DNA of 64,000 bases from Allopusillimonas ginsengisoli (lineage in GTDB: Bacteria > Pseudomonadota > Gammaproteobacteria > Burkholderiales > Burkholderiaceae_B). Below are positions 42,645 to 50,208 of this stretch, piece after piece. Every line of letters begins with the position of its first letter. Positions within the stretch are counted from its first letter, which is position 1. The stretch is from NCBI RefSeq assembly GCF_004153455.1, contig NZ_SDQE01000001.1, positions 62,001 through 126,000 on the forward strand, in the 5' to 3' direction. A model generated the notes under the pieces. That model was not told the DNA's origin. It saw only the letters and a program-made list of their open reading frames with translations, and searched no databases. Position numbers and translations under genes: made by a program.

Positions 42645-43418
42645 CTATTTCATTCTCGGACGGTCAGCATGCAGGGGCGCGTTTCCGAACTTTTTTTCGG
42701 TGTGATGTGCCCCGGTTTTGCTGTTGTGCGCGGGCGGATTCATGTCCATGTCGATCCGACTTTCTTGAGTTTGTGCGTCTTCATTCGCTCGTTGAATTTG
42801 CGTTCTGACTTGATTTAGATCCGCTCTCCATTTTTCAAAATCGGGATTATTGAGAACCTTTTCGCGGCCAAAGATGCTGCGTTGAATGATCGTTTTGGGC
42901 GGCTTTGATTCTTTCAAGATCTGAATATTTCGCCGGCCTTCATTTTCTTTTCTCAAGTCGCTTTCGAGAATTTTGTGTTTTTCGTCGTGTTGCTTATCGG
43001 GCTCATAATCAGTGTGCGGCCCGTGCTTCGTCCACTCGCCCCATCTTCCGGCTTCTTCATCAAATTTGCATGACGAAACTAGCTGATCGTTCTGATAAAT
43101 TTCAATTTGATCAACATCAGTTCCCTGGTTTCGCAAATTTTTGAAGGCTTCGGACTGGGCTTGAACGAGCGTCAATGAGCGCAAATTTTGCATGTCACTG
43201 GCCGGCAAAGCGCCCGTTTTTTTTGCTTGTTCGTTGATGGTTTGAGATTTTTTGCGGACAACAACTTGAAATTGATCTTCAAATTCTTCCTCCGGCAAGT
43301 TCGTTGGAGGCGGCAAAATAGGGACTGCGCTGCCGGATTTTGATGCACCCTTTTTCTTCGTTATTGACGAGAAAATTTGCGGGGCTTGACCAGAGTTTTG
43401 AGTTTTAACGAAAGCCAT
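42645..43418 (-). CDS. hypothetical protein, 257 residues, of the mobilization operon
   Basis: A soluble, strongly charged protein with low-complexity N-terminus (AVPILPPPTNLPEEEFEDQF region) and Lys/Gln/Asp-rich C-terminus (HHTEKKFGNAPLHADRPRMK). A central segment, QIEIYQNDQLVSSCKFDEEAG, may form a small beta domain. No family recognised. AAGGATGAAAAATC is the ribosome-binding site. It heads the run that continues into the mobC-like and relaxase genes. Confidence 0.55.
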   Translation of the reverse strand: MAFVKTQNSGQAPQIFSSITKKKGASKSGSAVPILPPPTNLPEEEFEDQFQVVVRKKSQTINEQAKKTGALPASDMQNLRSLTLVQAQSEAFKNLRNQGTDVDQIEIYQNDQLVSSCKFDEEAGRWGEWTKHGPHTDYEPDKQHDEKHKILESDLRKENEGRRNIQILKESKPPKTIIQRSIFGREKVLNNPDFEKWRADLNQVRTQIQRANEDAQTQESRIDMDMNPPAHNSKTGAHHTEKKFGNAPLHADRPRMK

Positions 43419-43507
43419 GATTTTTCATCCTTGATGATTAACTAAGCTGGGTGTGTTTTGAAAAGGGAGCGAAGCGACCGTCTTTTTCGGGCCAGGGGCC
43501 GGGAAAA

Positions 43508-43543
43508 GCAGGCTGTTGTCGTGGCAACGACAACACCGCCTGC
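43508..43543 (-). terminator. hairpin/terminator after the 98-residue gene
   Basis: GTTGTCGT-GGCA-ACGACAAC is a perfect 8-bp stem, extended by GCAGGC and GCCTGC with a small bulge. On the minus strand it is followed by TTTTCCC. It starts three bases beyond the stop at 43547. It is also a reasonable candidate for an origin-of-transfer hairpin, because it lies just upstream of the mobilization operon. Confidence 0.55.
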
Positions 43544-43546
43544 GTA

Positions 43547-43843
43547 TTAACCAGAAAAGCCCGCTGTACCGGCGGGTGCTGTAGATTGTGAATTGATCAG
43601 TTTAGGGGTGGGTTTGTGACCGAATTCTGCTGCCCACTCCTTGATCAAAATTTGGTCACGTTTACTTAGTTGGCTGATAAATTGATCAGTTAGAAGGCTG
43701 GTTAAAGCGCGAGGATTTTTCGTGACAATAACGGCCAATACCCGCGCTACTGCTGAGTTTCGCGCCGCTTGTCGTTCTTTAATTTGCACTTCAAGTTGCT
43801 TTTGCTTCTGTTGAAGTTTTGCAAGTTTTTCGGTCAGATTCAT
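43547..43843 (-). CDS. coiled-coil protein, 98 residues, possible TraD-like accessory
   Basis: An N-terminal Lys/Gln-rich coiled coil (LAKLQQKQKQLEVQIKERQ) is followed by a helical region (VARVLAVIVTKNPRALTSLL). The layout resembles small TraD/MobD-type accessory proteins of mobilizable plasmids, but no signature is certain. CACAGGAAACAACACC gives a good ribosome-binding site. A hairpin follows directly after the stop. Confidence 0.5.
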   Translation of the reverse strand: MNLTEKLAKLQQKQKQLEVQIKERQAARNSAVARVLAVIVTKNPRALTSLLTDQFISQLSKRDQILIKEWAAEFGHKPTPKLINSQSTAPAGTAGFSG

Positions 43844-44042
43844 GGTGTTGTTTCCTGTGAAATGGACTATATAAATCTAATTGATATTCTTATTATTTAT
43901 ATAAAAACTATTTATGTCCAGCCGGAAACGGGCAGACGGGCGCAAGCGGGTGGGCGCGGGCTGTGCTAGACCCGCGCCGGGCCGGCGCTACACTAATTTT
44001 TGAAATTTTGACTGAACGGTTAATCTAAGAAACCGGTCAATT
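43844..44042. other. 199-base gap with dyads, candidate origin region
   Basis: An AT-rich stretch is followed by a GC-rich patch with GGCGCGGG (43953-43960) pairing to CCCGCGCC (43971-43978) and a second imperfect dyad GAACGGTT/AACCGGTC at about 44017-44040. It lies between the replication gene and the mobilization genes. It may hold oriT or control signals; no confirmed nick site is visible. Confidence 0.35.
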
Positions 44043-46535
44043 TCATCCAGGCGGGTGGTGAAAAGCGGGCGAAATCGAATGTTTGTGTGTCGATTTGATT
44101 TGCTCGATGCTCATGATTGAGAGCGACGCGGTGTGAGCTTCATTGAGTCGAAGTCGTTCTTCAAGTGTGATCTGTTTAAACCCAGTGTTGGTGCGGCTTT
44201 CGGGACGCGAAGCGGCCCCTCGGCCATGTATCAATAACTGTAACTCGATGGTGGATTTTTGCTTTTTCTCTTCGATTTCTTTCTCTTTTTGGGCTCTTTT
44301 TGAAGCGAGCTTGGACGCTCTTAATTCAGCACTCGCATTCTCGTCTCTCTCCCAAAATCTCATTCTTTTGTCGCGCCCGATATGAACCGTTCCGGCTTGA
44401 TCGACTCGGTACAACATTTGATGCTTCCCGGGTTTTGCGGGCTCATTAAACTGATTAAGTTTGCGTTTTTTTCGTTTGATGGATGGCTCTAATAATTCTT
44501 CATCTTGATCATCAATGTCAGAGTTTTGATCATTGTCAGCATCGTTGTCGAACTTGCTTGTGTTGCTGAATGAGCCTGCTGTGATCATTCTGTCTAATGT
44601 GTACTGATCATATGATTCGCGAGTGATTTCGCCGTTTTCGTCCGCATAATCGGCAAGTGTTTTGTATTGAACATCGAAGAAGTCGGACTGAAAATAAAGC
44701 GGCTTGTACTCTATGCCGACACTAGTCAAATAATTGATCATGTGTTCAACACAGCATGATTTGTGATCAAAATATTTTCGCGGGGTTGAGTCATCGATTT
44801 GGCCGAATTGTGTTTTCGGATACGGCTCGATTTTGTCAGTTTCGGGATCGAGTCCATGGGCAAAATACCATGCCGGTTGGAGCTCAGCGGGTAGAAAATC
44901 TGGGTCTTTGCATGCCCGAAGCCAGCGCCAGTTTCCGATCGACTGCTTGCTAGTATTAAACGATCGCACGCCGATTTTGCGAGCAAAAAGTGCTTCAGCG
45001 GACGGCTTGTCTTCATCGCCGCCAATGTTTTTGAGCGGGTATCTTAACATCTTCATTACATATCGAATCGCCCCGTTTTCTTTTTTAAACGGTTGAAGAT
45101 CTACTCTATGCTTTTTTGCGCCGGCTTCAAGTTCTTCGTCTGTGAGCATTATATTTCCGTCGCGCTCATACAAAAAAATTGAGAAAATGAGCTTGCGCAC
45201 TTGATCATATAAGTCTGCTGGGACATAGAGTACAGAGTGCCAATGCGGTGTTGCGTCAGTGTGCCCTTCTGTTGCAGAAAAAAAGTCCCAGTGACTTTTA
45301 TCGTATCCATTTTTTTTGAGTAATTTTGCTAGATTTGCACGAAAAAGCACCCATCGTTTTTGCTTCCATTTCGCGCCGTCAATGGGTGTCAATGTCGGAT
45401 CAAAATTCTTGTTTGCAACACTCCATTTTTTACGCCCATTTCCGACCGTTTTCATTGAGTGAAAGCGTGATGGGAGTGTAATAGTCATCAAGAAACCGAT
45501 CAGACCTCTTTTGTGCGCAAGCTCACATTGCGCACGCGTGCGCAGCTCACGCTCTTTTAGTTGATGAAGTTGTTGGACTTTAGTTATTTCATCAAGCGTC
45601 TTTGAGTCTGCGCCGGACCTGATGATTGTTGTGCTCAGCCAGTCCTTTGTCATTTTTATTTGCTCATGCGCACGTTGAACAACGTGAAACGGAAGATATT
45701 GAGAACGTGTTTTTGTCGGGTCATATTCCATGTGCCCCAGCCCGACAGTACCGAGAATTCGGGCTGCTTGGATGTTAGACATTGTTAGCTTCTTGTTGAT
45801 ACGTCGCAGCCAGAATTTCGATTGTTGAGCGCGCAAAAACATTCCGTCGTGATCAACATCTTTTGCGGGCGCCCAGCCAAGCTTAGACGCTAGAATTGAT
45901 TTTTTTTGGTTAGCGTATTCGTTTGCTAGCTCAAGTTGCCCGGCAGATCTCAGTTTTTTAAATTTGATGTAGTGTAGTGAGAATTTGTCGGCTTGTTCTG
46001 TTGCGTATTCACGAACATCAAAGTAGTCAGAATCAAGAGAAAGCGGAAGCTTTTTATGTGCTTCGTAAACAGCTTTATCGATTCGATTTTTGCTGTGTGC
46101 GTACGTTGTGTATTGATCTGCTAGAAAAACTTGTTTGAGCTTTGTTTTTGTTGATTCAAGTTCGGTTGCTGGTTCTCCGACGCCCAGAATTTTGTTGATG
46201 GCCTGGTCGATTAAGTGCGTTGCGGGCTCTACGTAATCAGCCGGCAGGTGATCTACTCGACATTCTGAAAGTGCTGCTTCGCGCAGCCTCGCGCGTCGTG
46301 TTTCGACTGCTTTTTTAACGTCGCCGAAAAAATCTTCGGACTCAAGCGGCGCATTACGAGCTCCGGAAAGTTTGCCGGTTTTGATCGAATACTCGCCCCA
46401 GCTGTGGAAGCCGGCTGGCGGTTCAATGCTTAATGTCTGACAGTTTTTTTGTTGTAATTTTTTTGCATTATCTATGCGCGCATGAAATTTTCTTGCATCA
46501 GCGTGAGTGTTCGTGTACGATTCAATTACAGTCAT
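44043..46535 (-). CDS. HUH replication initiator, phage P2 GPA-like
   Basis: An 830-residue protein. The HUH pair is His431-Trp-His433 in HTDATPHWHSVLYV, followed by GAIRYVMKMLRYPLKN with candidate nucleophile tyrosines 492 and 499. This is the layout of the phage replication gene A (GPA) family, which nicks DNA to begin rolling-circle replication. The N-terminal 330 residues are largely unlike known domains. The 3' end codes for a polar tail with a Lys-rich coiled coil (ASKRAQKEKEIEEKKQ). It gives the element potential for autonomous replication after excision. Confidence 0.75.
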   Translation of the reverse strand: MTVIESYTNTHADARKFHARIDNAKKLQQKNCQTLSIEPPAGFHSWGEYSIKTGKLSGARNAPLESEDFFGDVKKAVETRRARLREAALSECRVDHLPADYVEPATHLIDQAINKILGVGEPATELESTKTKLKQVFLADQYTTYAHSKNRIDKAVYEAHKKLPLSLDSDYFDVREYATEQADKFSLHYIKFKKLRSAGQLELANEYANQKKSILASKLGWAPAKDVDHDGMFLRAQQSKFWLRRINKKLTMSNIQAARILGTVGLGHMEYDPTKTRSQYLPFHVVQRAHEQIKMTKDWLSTTIIRSGADSKTLDEITKVQQLHQLKERELRTRAQCELAHKRGLIGFLMTITLPSRFHSMKTVGNGRKKWSVANKNFDPTLTPIDGAKWKQKRWVLFRANLAKLLKKNGYDKSHWDFFSATEGHTDATPHWHSVLYVPADLYDQVRKLIFSIFLYERDGNIMLTDEELEAGAKKHRVDLQPFKKENGAIRYVMKMLRYPLKNIGGDEDKPSAEALFARKIGVRSFNTSKQSIGNWRWLRACKDPDFLPAELQPAWYFAHGLDPETDKIEPYPKTQFGQIDDSTPRKYFDHKSCCVEHMINYLTSVGIEYKPLYFQSDFFDVQYKTLADYADENGEITRESYDQYTLDRMITAGSFSNTSKFDNDADNDQNSDIDDQDEELLEPSIKRKKRKLNQFNEPAKPGKHQMLYRVDQAGTVHIGRDKRMRFWERDENASAELRASKLASKRAQKEKEIEEKKQKSTIELQLLIHGRGAASRPESRTNTGFKQITLEERLRLNEAHTASLSIMSIEQIKSTHKHSISPAFHHPPG

Positions 46536-46588
46536 GAAAGTCTCTTTTCATTGAATGTCAGCCAGGTCAAAAGCTGAATGCTCCTAGA

Positions 46589-46617
46589 ACCCCTGCCGCC
46601 AAGCAGGGGTTTTTTTT
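46589..46617 (+). terminator. strong plus-strand terminator in the rep upstream gap
   Basis: ACCCCTGC-CGCCAA-GCAGGGGT is a perfect 8-bp stem followed by eight T residues on the plus strand. On the minus strand the hairpin is followed only by TCTAGG. It lies next to the stop of the 180-residue gene and 54 bases before the rep start. It would end a transcript antisense to the start of rep. Confidence 0.7.
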
Positions 46618-47158
46618 ATGCGAAAAATGTTGCGTCGGCGTCTTGAATAAACATATTTTGTTCAAGGACACGAAGCTTTCGGTCTGCGACCCATCGAGCC
46701 GCTTGCTCAGTTGTTAGAATGAGACAGGCGGCGCCTGGGCTTTGCCAGGTTGTTGATTTTGATTTTTTTGTTTCGCCCGTTGTTTTCCAGTTCGTTTTGC
46801 TGCCGCCCTGGGCGTTCAAGAAAAATGTATTTGCGTCAGTTTCGCTCACGTATAAAGACTCGGAGAATTTAGTCTCTTCTGTCCTGCCGCTTTCGAAAAT
46901 TGCGAATAATCTGGCTCGTCGCAGCGATTCTGTGTTTTTTTTGTATGCACGTTGCTCTTGAGTGATCAGATTGTTAATGTTTCGATTGATAGTATTGTCT
47001 TTTTTGATCGTTTTTGTGCCTGTTTCAGCTAGTAGGTCTTTGATTATTTGATGCTTGTCTTGAACTACATCAGACTCATTCGCAACGCTCTCAGGCGATG
47101 CATATGCAAATGCAAAGGGTGAGCTGGGCAGGTGGCTTTCGATTAGCTTCGTTTTCAT
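46616..47158 (-). CDS. hypothetical protein, 180 residues
   Basis: A soluble protein with a polar Asn/Lys-rich first half (KKDNTINRNINNLITQEQRAY region) and a C-terminal part carrying Trp and hydrophobic clusters (GAACLILTTEQAARWVADRK). No family recognised. CCGGAGCTAATC precedes the ATG. It lies between the AlpA-like gene and rep, all on one strand, so it may take part in replication control. Confidence 0.55.
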   Translation of the reverse strand: MKTKLIESHLPSSPFAFAYASPESVANESDVVQDKHQIIKDLLAETGTKTIKKDNTINRNINNLITQEQRAYKKNTESLRRARLFAIFESGRTEETKFSESLYVSETDANTFFLNAQGGSKTNWKTTGETKKSKSTTWQSPGAACLILTTEQAARWVADRKLRVLEQNMFIQDADATFFA

Positions 47159-47176
47159 GATTAGCTCCGGCGCGCA

Positions 47177-47467
47177 TCACATATTGAATATTTTCGGCAG
47201 ATCGCGACGTGGCCGGCCAACGGGGCGTTTTGTTCTTTCTGTTCTTTCGATGCAGGGTTGTAGTGAAGACATGTTCTCGTACGCCCATTTTTCGACTTCT
47301 GCGAGAATGTAGCGAGGCCTGCTGTTGTTTATACTTATGCACGGGGGCAACCGGTTCGGCGGTACTAATTTTCGTTTTATCTTGTAACGCAAATTTGATA
47401 GTGTGCATGCTTGCATGCCGAGAAGCTCAGCGCATTCTTTGTTGTTGATTATTTTCATTTGATTCAC
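47177..47467 (-). CDS. AlpA-like helix-turn-helix protein (excisionase/regulator)
   Basis: A 96-residue DNA-binding protein. IINNKECAELLGMQACTLSNLRYKIKRKL (in pieces) is a winged MerR/AlpA-type helix-turn-helix, followed by PRYILAEVEKWAYENM, the usual wing and final helix. A basic tail (KRPVGRPRRDLPK) contains an AT-hook-like RPVGRPRR. Its placement between integrase and rep suits a recombination directionality factor or regulator. Confidence 0.75.
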   Translation of the reverse strand: MNQMKIINNKECAELLGMQACTLSNLRYKIKRKLVPPNRLPPCISINNSRPRYILAEVEKWAYENMSSLQPCIERTERTKRPVGRPRRDLPKIFNM

Positions 47468-47550
47468 CGTAGAATTTATTTTGTGTTTTTATTTTCTATT
47501 ATCATTTGAAATTATCAAAGCCAGATCGAAGCATTCTTTAAAAAAAGTTA

Positions 47551-47574
47551 TTTCAAAAAACCCCTGTTTTGAAA
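47551..47574. promoter_or_regulatory. dyad in the AlpA-like promoter region
   Basis: TTTCAAAA (47551-47558) and TTTTGAAA (47567-47574) flank CCCCTG-type spacer sequence. The dyad lies about 85 bases before the AlpA-like start codon, in the AT-rich 47,468-47,676 gap, and may be an operator for that protein. Nothing else in the gap looks like a gene. Confidence 0.4.
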
Positions 47575-47619
47575 TACGGATGTATTAAATACAATCAAAA
47601 TCAATTTGAATGCGCTAAA

Positions 47620-47648
47620 TAAAAAAATAGCCCTGAAAAACAGGGCTA
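47620..47648 (-). terminator. integrase terminator
   Basis: AGCCCTG and CAGGGCT form a 7-bp stem (47629-47647). On the minus strand the hairpin is followed by ATTTTTTTATTT. It lies 30 bases beyond the integrase stop. Confidence 0.8.
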
Positions 47649-47676
47649 ATTCATTCAATTGGGAAAGCGCATTATT

Positions 47677-48939
47677 TTAATTATGCGTGCCGGTCATTGT
47701 TTCTGTCTGCTGCTCCTGCTTTGCTCGAGTAGCGTCACGCTTATAAAGTTGATGTACGACGCTAATGTCAACGTGCGTATATCGTTCGAGACTTTGTAGT
47801 GTTTTGTGTCCGCTCACTCTTTGAATTTGCTGAGTTGTCCAGCCTCGATCCGCCAGCCGGCTGCATGCTTCATGTCGCAAATCGTGCCAGCGAAAGTCCG
47901 GTATCTCTAGTTTTTCGCAGATAGTTTTCAAGAGTCTGTATGCATGATCGGGCAGTAGAGAGCCGAAAATCGGCTCGTCAAGCGCCGCGCCGATGCGCTG
48001 CGGCCCGCGCAGCTCTATCAAGATCTTGTGCAGCGTCGGCGACATAGGCACAAGTGCCGGAACGGCTTTATTTTCCGGGCCTTGACGCTGATCCGGCACA
48101 ACAATCACTGACTCGTCGCCAGTGCTGCTCCAGCTGATCCAGCTCCAGCAGATTTCAAATAATTTGCCGCGCCGCATGGCGCATTCGATGGCTGCTGCAT
48201 ACGCTGCGCGTGCGTACAGCAGGCTTTGATGCGGCATTAAATCGATCTTGTTCCCGCCGGTTGCTGGAATGATTATTCGATAGTTCGGATCAGCCGCTTT
48301 GCGCGTGTGAGCGTATTTTTGAGCTTGCTCTAGCTGCTCAAATATAGATAGTATTTTTCGATGCTCGGCCGGTGTCAGGCGTCTATCTCTCTTATTTGAG
48401 TGCCCGACTTCTTGCAACGCTATGTCAACAATATTGTCGATCTGATAGCGCCACTTTTTTTTCATGTATCGAAAGAGTCTGCTCAAGATAGAGAGATCGT
48501 TTCGAATCGTTGATTCTGATACGTCATCGTCGCGTCTGGTGTTGATCCATCGTTCAAGTTTACTGACTCTCAAATCTATTAGTTTTGTTTGTCCGATGCT
48601 GCTCTTGACCCATGCATTTTTGCGACTTTTTTCGCGATGGTCATCAGTCTTCGCGTAGATTTTGCTTATTTTTTTGCGGCTTTCCGGCACTTTTGTTTCT
48701 TCGCATTCCTGCCACCATTTTTCAATGAGCTGCCCGATTGTGGCTTGCGGGTTGAAGATGCCGAGATTGTTTAGTTTTGCGGCTTCGACTTGTTTTTTTA
48801 GCTCAGCTTGAGCGTGCAAAGCTTGTGTTTTTGTATTAAAGACGCGAGTGACGCGGAGCGGCTTGTCGCCGCTCGTGCGGATTTCAGATGTGCGAAAGTC
48901 GAGTTTCCAGCCGCCGCTGGCGATGCGATAAATAGACAT
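47677..48939 (-). CDS. int: tyrosine recombinase (integrase)
   Basis: A 420-residue phage-type integrase. The catalytic residues are visible: Arg in CAMRRGKLFEICW, His352-x-x-Arg355 in HDLRHEACSRLADRG, His378 in SGHKTL and the nucleophile Tyr387 in ERYTHVD. The N-terminal part has an SAM-like core-binding domain. The gene lies next to the tRNA-Asn, reading away from it, as in most tRNA-targeting elements. GGGAAAGGGACTCTT is the ribosome-binding site. Confidence 0.95.
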   Translation of the reverse strand: MSIYRIASGGWKLDFRTSEIRTSGDKPLRVTRVFNTKTQALHAQAELKKQVEAAKLNNLGIFNPQATIGQLIEKWWQECEETKVPESRKKISKIYAKTDDHREKSRKNAWVKSSIGQTKLIDLRVSKLERWINTRRDDDVSESTIRNDLSILSRLFRYMKKKWRYQIDNIVDIALQEVGHSNKRDRRLTPAEHRKILSIFEQLEQAQKYAHTRKAADPNYRIIIPATGGNKIDLMPHQSLLYARAAYAAAIECAMRRGKLFEICWSWISWSSTGDESVIVVPDQRQGPENKAVPALVPMSPTLHKILIELRGPQRIGAALDEPIFGSLLPDHAYRLLKTICEKLEIPDFRWHDLRHEACSRLADRGWTTQQIQRVSGHKTLQSLERYTHVDISVVHQLYKRDATRAKQEQQTETMTGTHN

Positions 48940-49013
48940 AAGAGTCCCTTTCCCCGGCCTGGGGAATGAAGTTAATTAAAACTTCCGGGAGCACTCCTTA
49001 GGTCGACAATCGA

Positions 49014-49042
49014 GCCATGCGATCTGCCACCTTTTTTGCCAC
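49014..49042 (+). repeat. phased GCCAY array near the integrase end (possible arm sites)
   Basis: GCCAT at 49014, GCCAC at 49026 and GCCAC at 49038 have exact 12-base spacing, matching the array at 33814-33842 in order and orientation. The last box is within TTTTTTGCCACTT, a 13-base string shared with the other end. It lies between integrase and the tRNA, where arm-type sites are expected. Confidence 0.55.
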
Positions 49043-49090
49043 TTAAACCCCGAAATTCGTCTAAGTTTCAGAAAAGGATTTTGTAGGGAA

Positions 49091-49127
49091 AAAGCCGGAA
49101 ACCCTTGATATATAAGGCTTTCCGGCT
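49091..49127 (-). terminator. terminator supplied by the element to tRNA-Asn
   Basis: On the minus strand AAAAGCCGGAAA pairs with TTTCCGGCTTTT around CCTTATATATCAAGG, ending in a U-rich stretch. It is about 10 bases beyond the tRNA 3' end. The element thus replaces the displaced original terminator at 33629-33663. Confidence 0.75.
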
Positions 49128-49133
49128 TTTGAA

Positions 49134-49181
49134 TCTTGGCTCCCCGAACTGGGTTCGAACCAGTGACCTGCGGATTAACAG
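49134..49181 (-). repeat. attachment site copy inside the intact tRNA-Asn (integrase end)
   Basis: The 48-bp sequence identical to 33671-33718. It covers the 3' part of tRNA-Asn from the anticodon loop to beyond CCA. The tRNA 5' part (49182-49212) is chromosomal; this copy restores the full gene. Confidence 0.93.
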
Positions 49182-49212
49182 TCCGTCGCTCTACCGACTG
49201 AGCTATCGGGGA
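49137..49212 (-). tRNA. tRNA-Asn (GTT)
   Basis: Seventy-six bases including an encoded CCA. On the minus strand the acceptor stem is TCCCCGA with TCGGGGA, the D arm contains AGCTCAGTCGGTAGAG, the anticodon loop is CTGTTAA with GTT, and the T arm is GGTTCGAACC. It is the insertion target of the adjacent element and remains intact. Confidence 0.97.
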
Positions 49213-49342
49213 CCAGAGAAGCGAAACTATAGCATAAATTTTTTCTGTCGTGCAAGTAGGCCCGAACGCATTTTGCCCAAAGCCTAGGCACCGTGCTGGT
49301 GGGCGAGTCTCGCCCCGACAACTGTGCGGAAAGACCGACCGC

Positions 49343-49912
49343 TCACCCGGGAACAGAAAGATGTTCAATCAGAATTGCCACCCCGATACCAATCAGGATC
49401 ACACCGCCGATGACACCCGCCCTGCGGCCTGCCATTCTCCCCAGCACGCGACCCAACATCACCCCAAGCGTTACCATGACCATGGTAGTCAGGCCGATGA
49501 TGGCGGCCACCTCCAGAATATTTACCTCCAGAAAGGCCAGACTAACGCCGATTGCCATGGCATCAATACTTGTTGCAAAGCCTGTCATGGCCAGCACCCA
49601 GAACGAGTGCCTGCTTTTAGGTGGCGGCGCAGCGTCTTCGGGTTTACAGGCCGCGACAATCATGGCGATGCCCAGCCCGCACAACAGCACGAAAGCGATC
49701 CAGTGATCCCAACTGCGCACATACGGCGCTGCAACCGACCCCAGCGCCCAGCCTATCAACGGGGTGAGCGCCTCGATCACGCCAAAAATCAATCCCGTTT
49801 TGAGCGCCTCGGCGATGCGTGGTTTGTGCAAAGCTACGCCTTTGCCGACAGCTGCGGCAAAGGCGTCGGCTGACATGGCCAGCGCAATCAGAAGAATGGA
49901 GGGGAGATCCAT
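49343..49912 (-). CDS. mntP: MntP family manganese efflux pump
   Basis: A 189-residue protein with six hydrophobic segments. The two repeated motifs of MntP are [16 protein letters not shown] (about 10-25) and [18 protein letters not shown] (about 107-124), each with the acidic metal-binding residue in the membrane. It exports Mn(II). A yybP-ykoY riboswitch precedes the gene, as in many proteobacteria. Together with TerC at 3372-4079 it makes two Mn-switched exporters in the window. Confidence 0.92.
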   Translation of the reverse strand: MDLPSILLIALAMSADAFAAAVGKGVALHKPRIAEALKTGLIFGVIEALTPLIGWALGSVAAPYVRSWDHWIAFVLLCGLGIAMIVAACKPEDAAPPPKSRHSFWVLAMTGFATSIDAMAIGVSLAFLEVNILEVAAIIGLTTMVMVTLGVMLGRVLGRMAGRRAGVIGGVILIGIGVAILIEHLSVPG

Positions 49913-49984
49913 GGTGCAAAATGTTCCTGGCCGGGCACGTTACCAAGACATGCCAAGCGCGCCCGAACACATAACGCTGGCATG

Positions 49985-50098
49985 TCTATGGTCTCGTCAG
50001 GCCACATGTTGGCTGCCGGCGCCACGGCATAAAGCAAACATGCCGAGAATGTTGACGCAAGCGCTTCCGGGCGGAAGCAGACTACTCCCCAAAAGACG
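49985..50098 (-). promoter_or_regulatory. yybP-ykoY manganese riboswitch of mntP
   Basis: The mntP leader begins with TTTTGGGGAGTAGTC (50081-50095 on the complement), followed by a GC-rich hairpin (CTTCCGCCCGGAAG) and, about 80 bases on, the second conserved segment GACGAGACC (49990-49998). Both are the diagnostic parts of the Mn(II)-sensing class. The boundaries are approximate. Confidence 0.8.
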
Positions 50099-50208
50099 GT
50101 GCGAGTATAGCATGGGGTATCTACATATACCGTTACAGCCTGCCGAGCAGAGCCGAGGCGTTTCGCATAGAATTACCCGACCAGGCTCTCTCACTTCTGG
50201 AATGCAGG

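Larger units (their letters stand above)
33671..49181 (-). mobile_element. integrative mobilizable element in tRNA-Asn (about 15.46 kb)
   Basis: Bounded by a perfect 48-bp direct repeat of the tRNA-Asn 3' end. The unit between repeat starts is 15,463 bp. It holds a tyrosine integrase next to the tRNA, an AlpA-like regulator, an HUH replication protein, a MobC-like protein and relaxase, a DotA/TraY homologue, topoisomerase III and unknown genes. Genes run only on the minus strand. The base composition is clearly more AT-rich than the flanks. No VirB4/TraU-type ATPase, coupling protein or pilus genes are present, so it is mobilizable, not self-conjugative. Confidence 0.9.

Noticed and set aside
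44041-44054. TTCATCCAGG as an IncP/IncI-type nick site (consensus near ATCCTG)
   Set aside because: One mismatch in a short motif, overlapping the end of the rep gene, with no proven dyad at the right distance; too weak to call.
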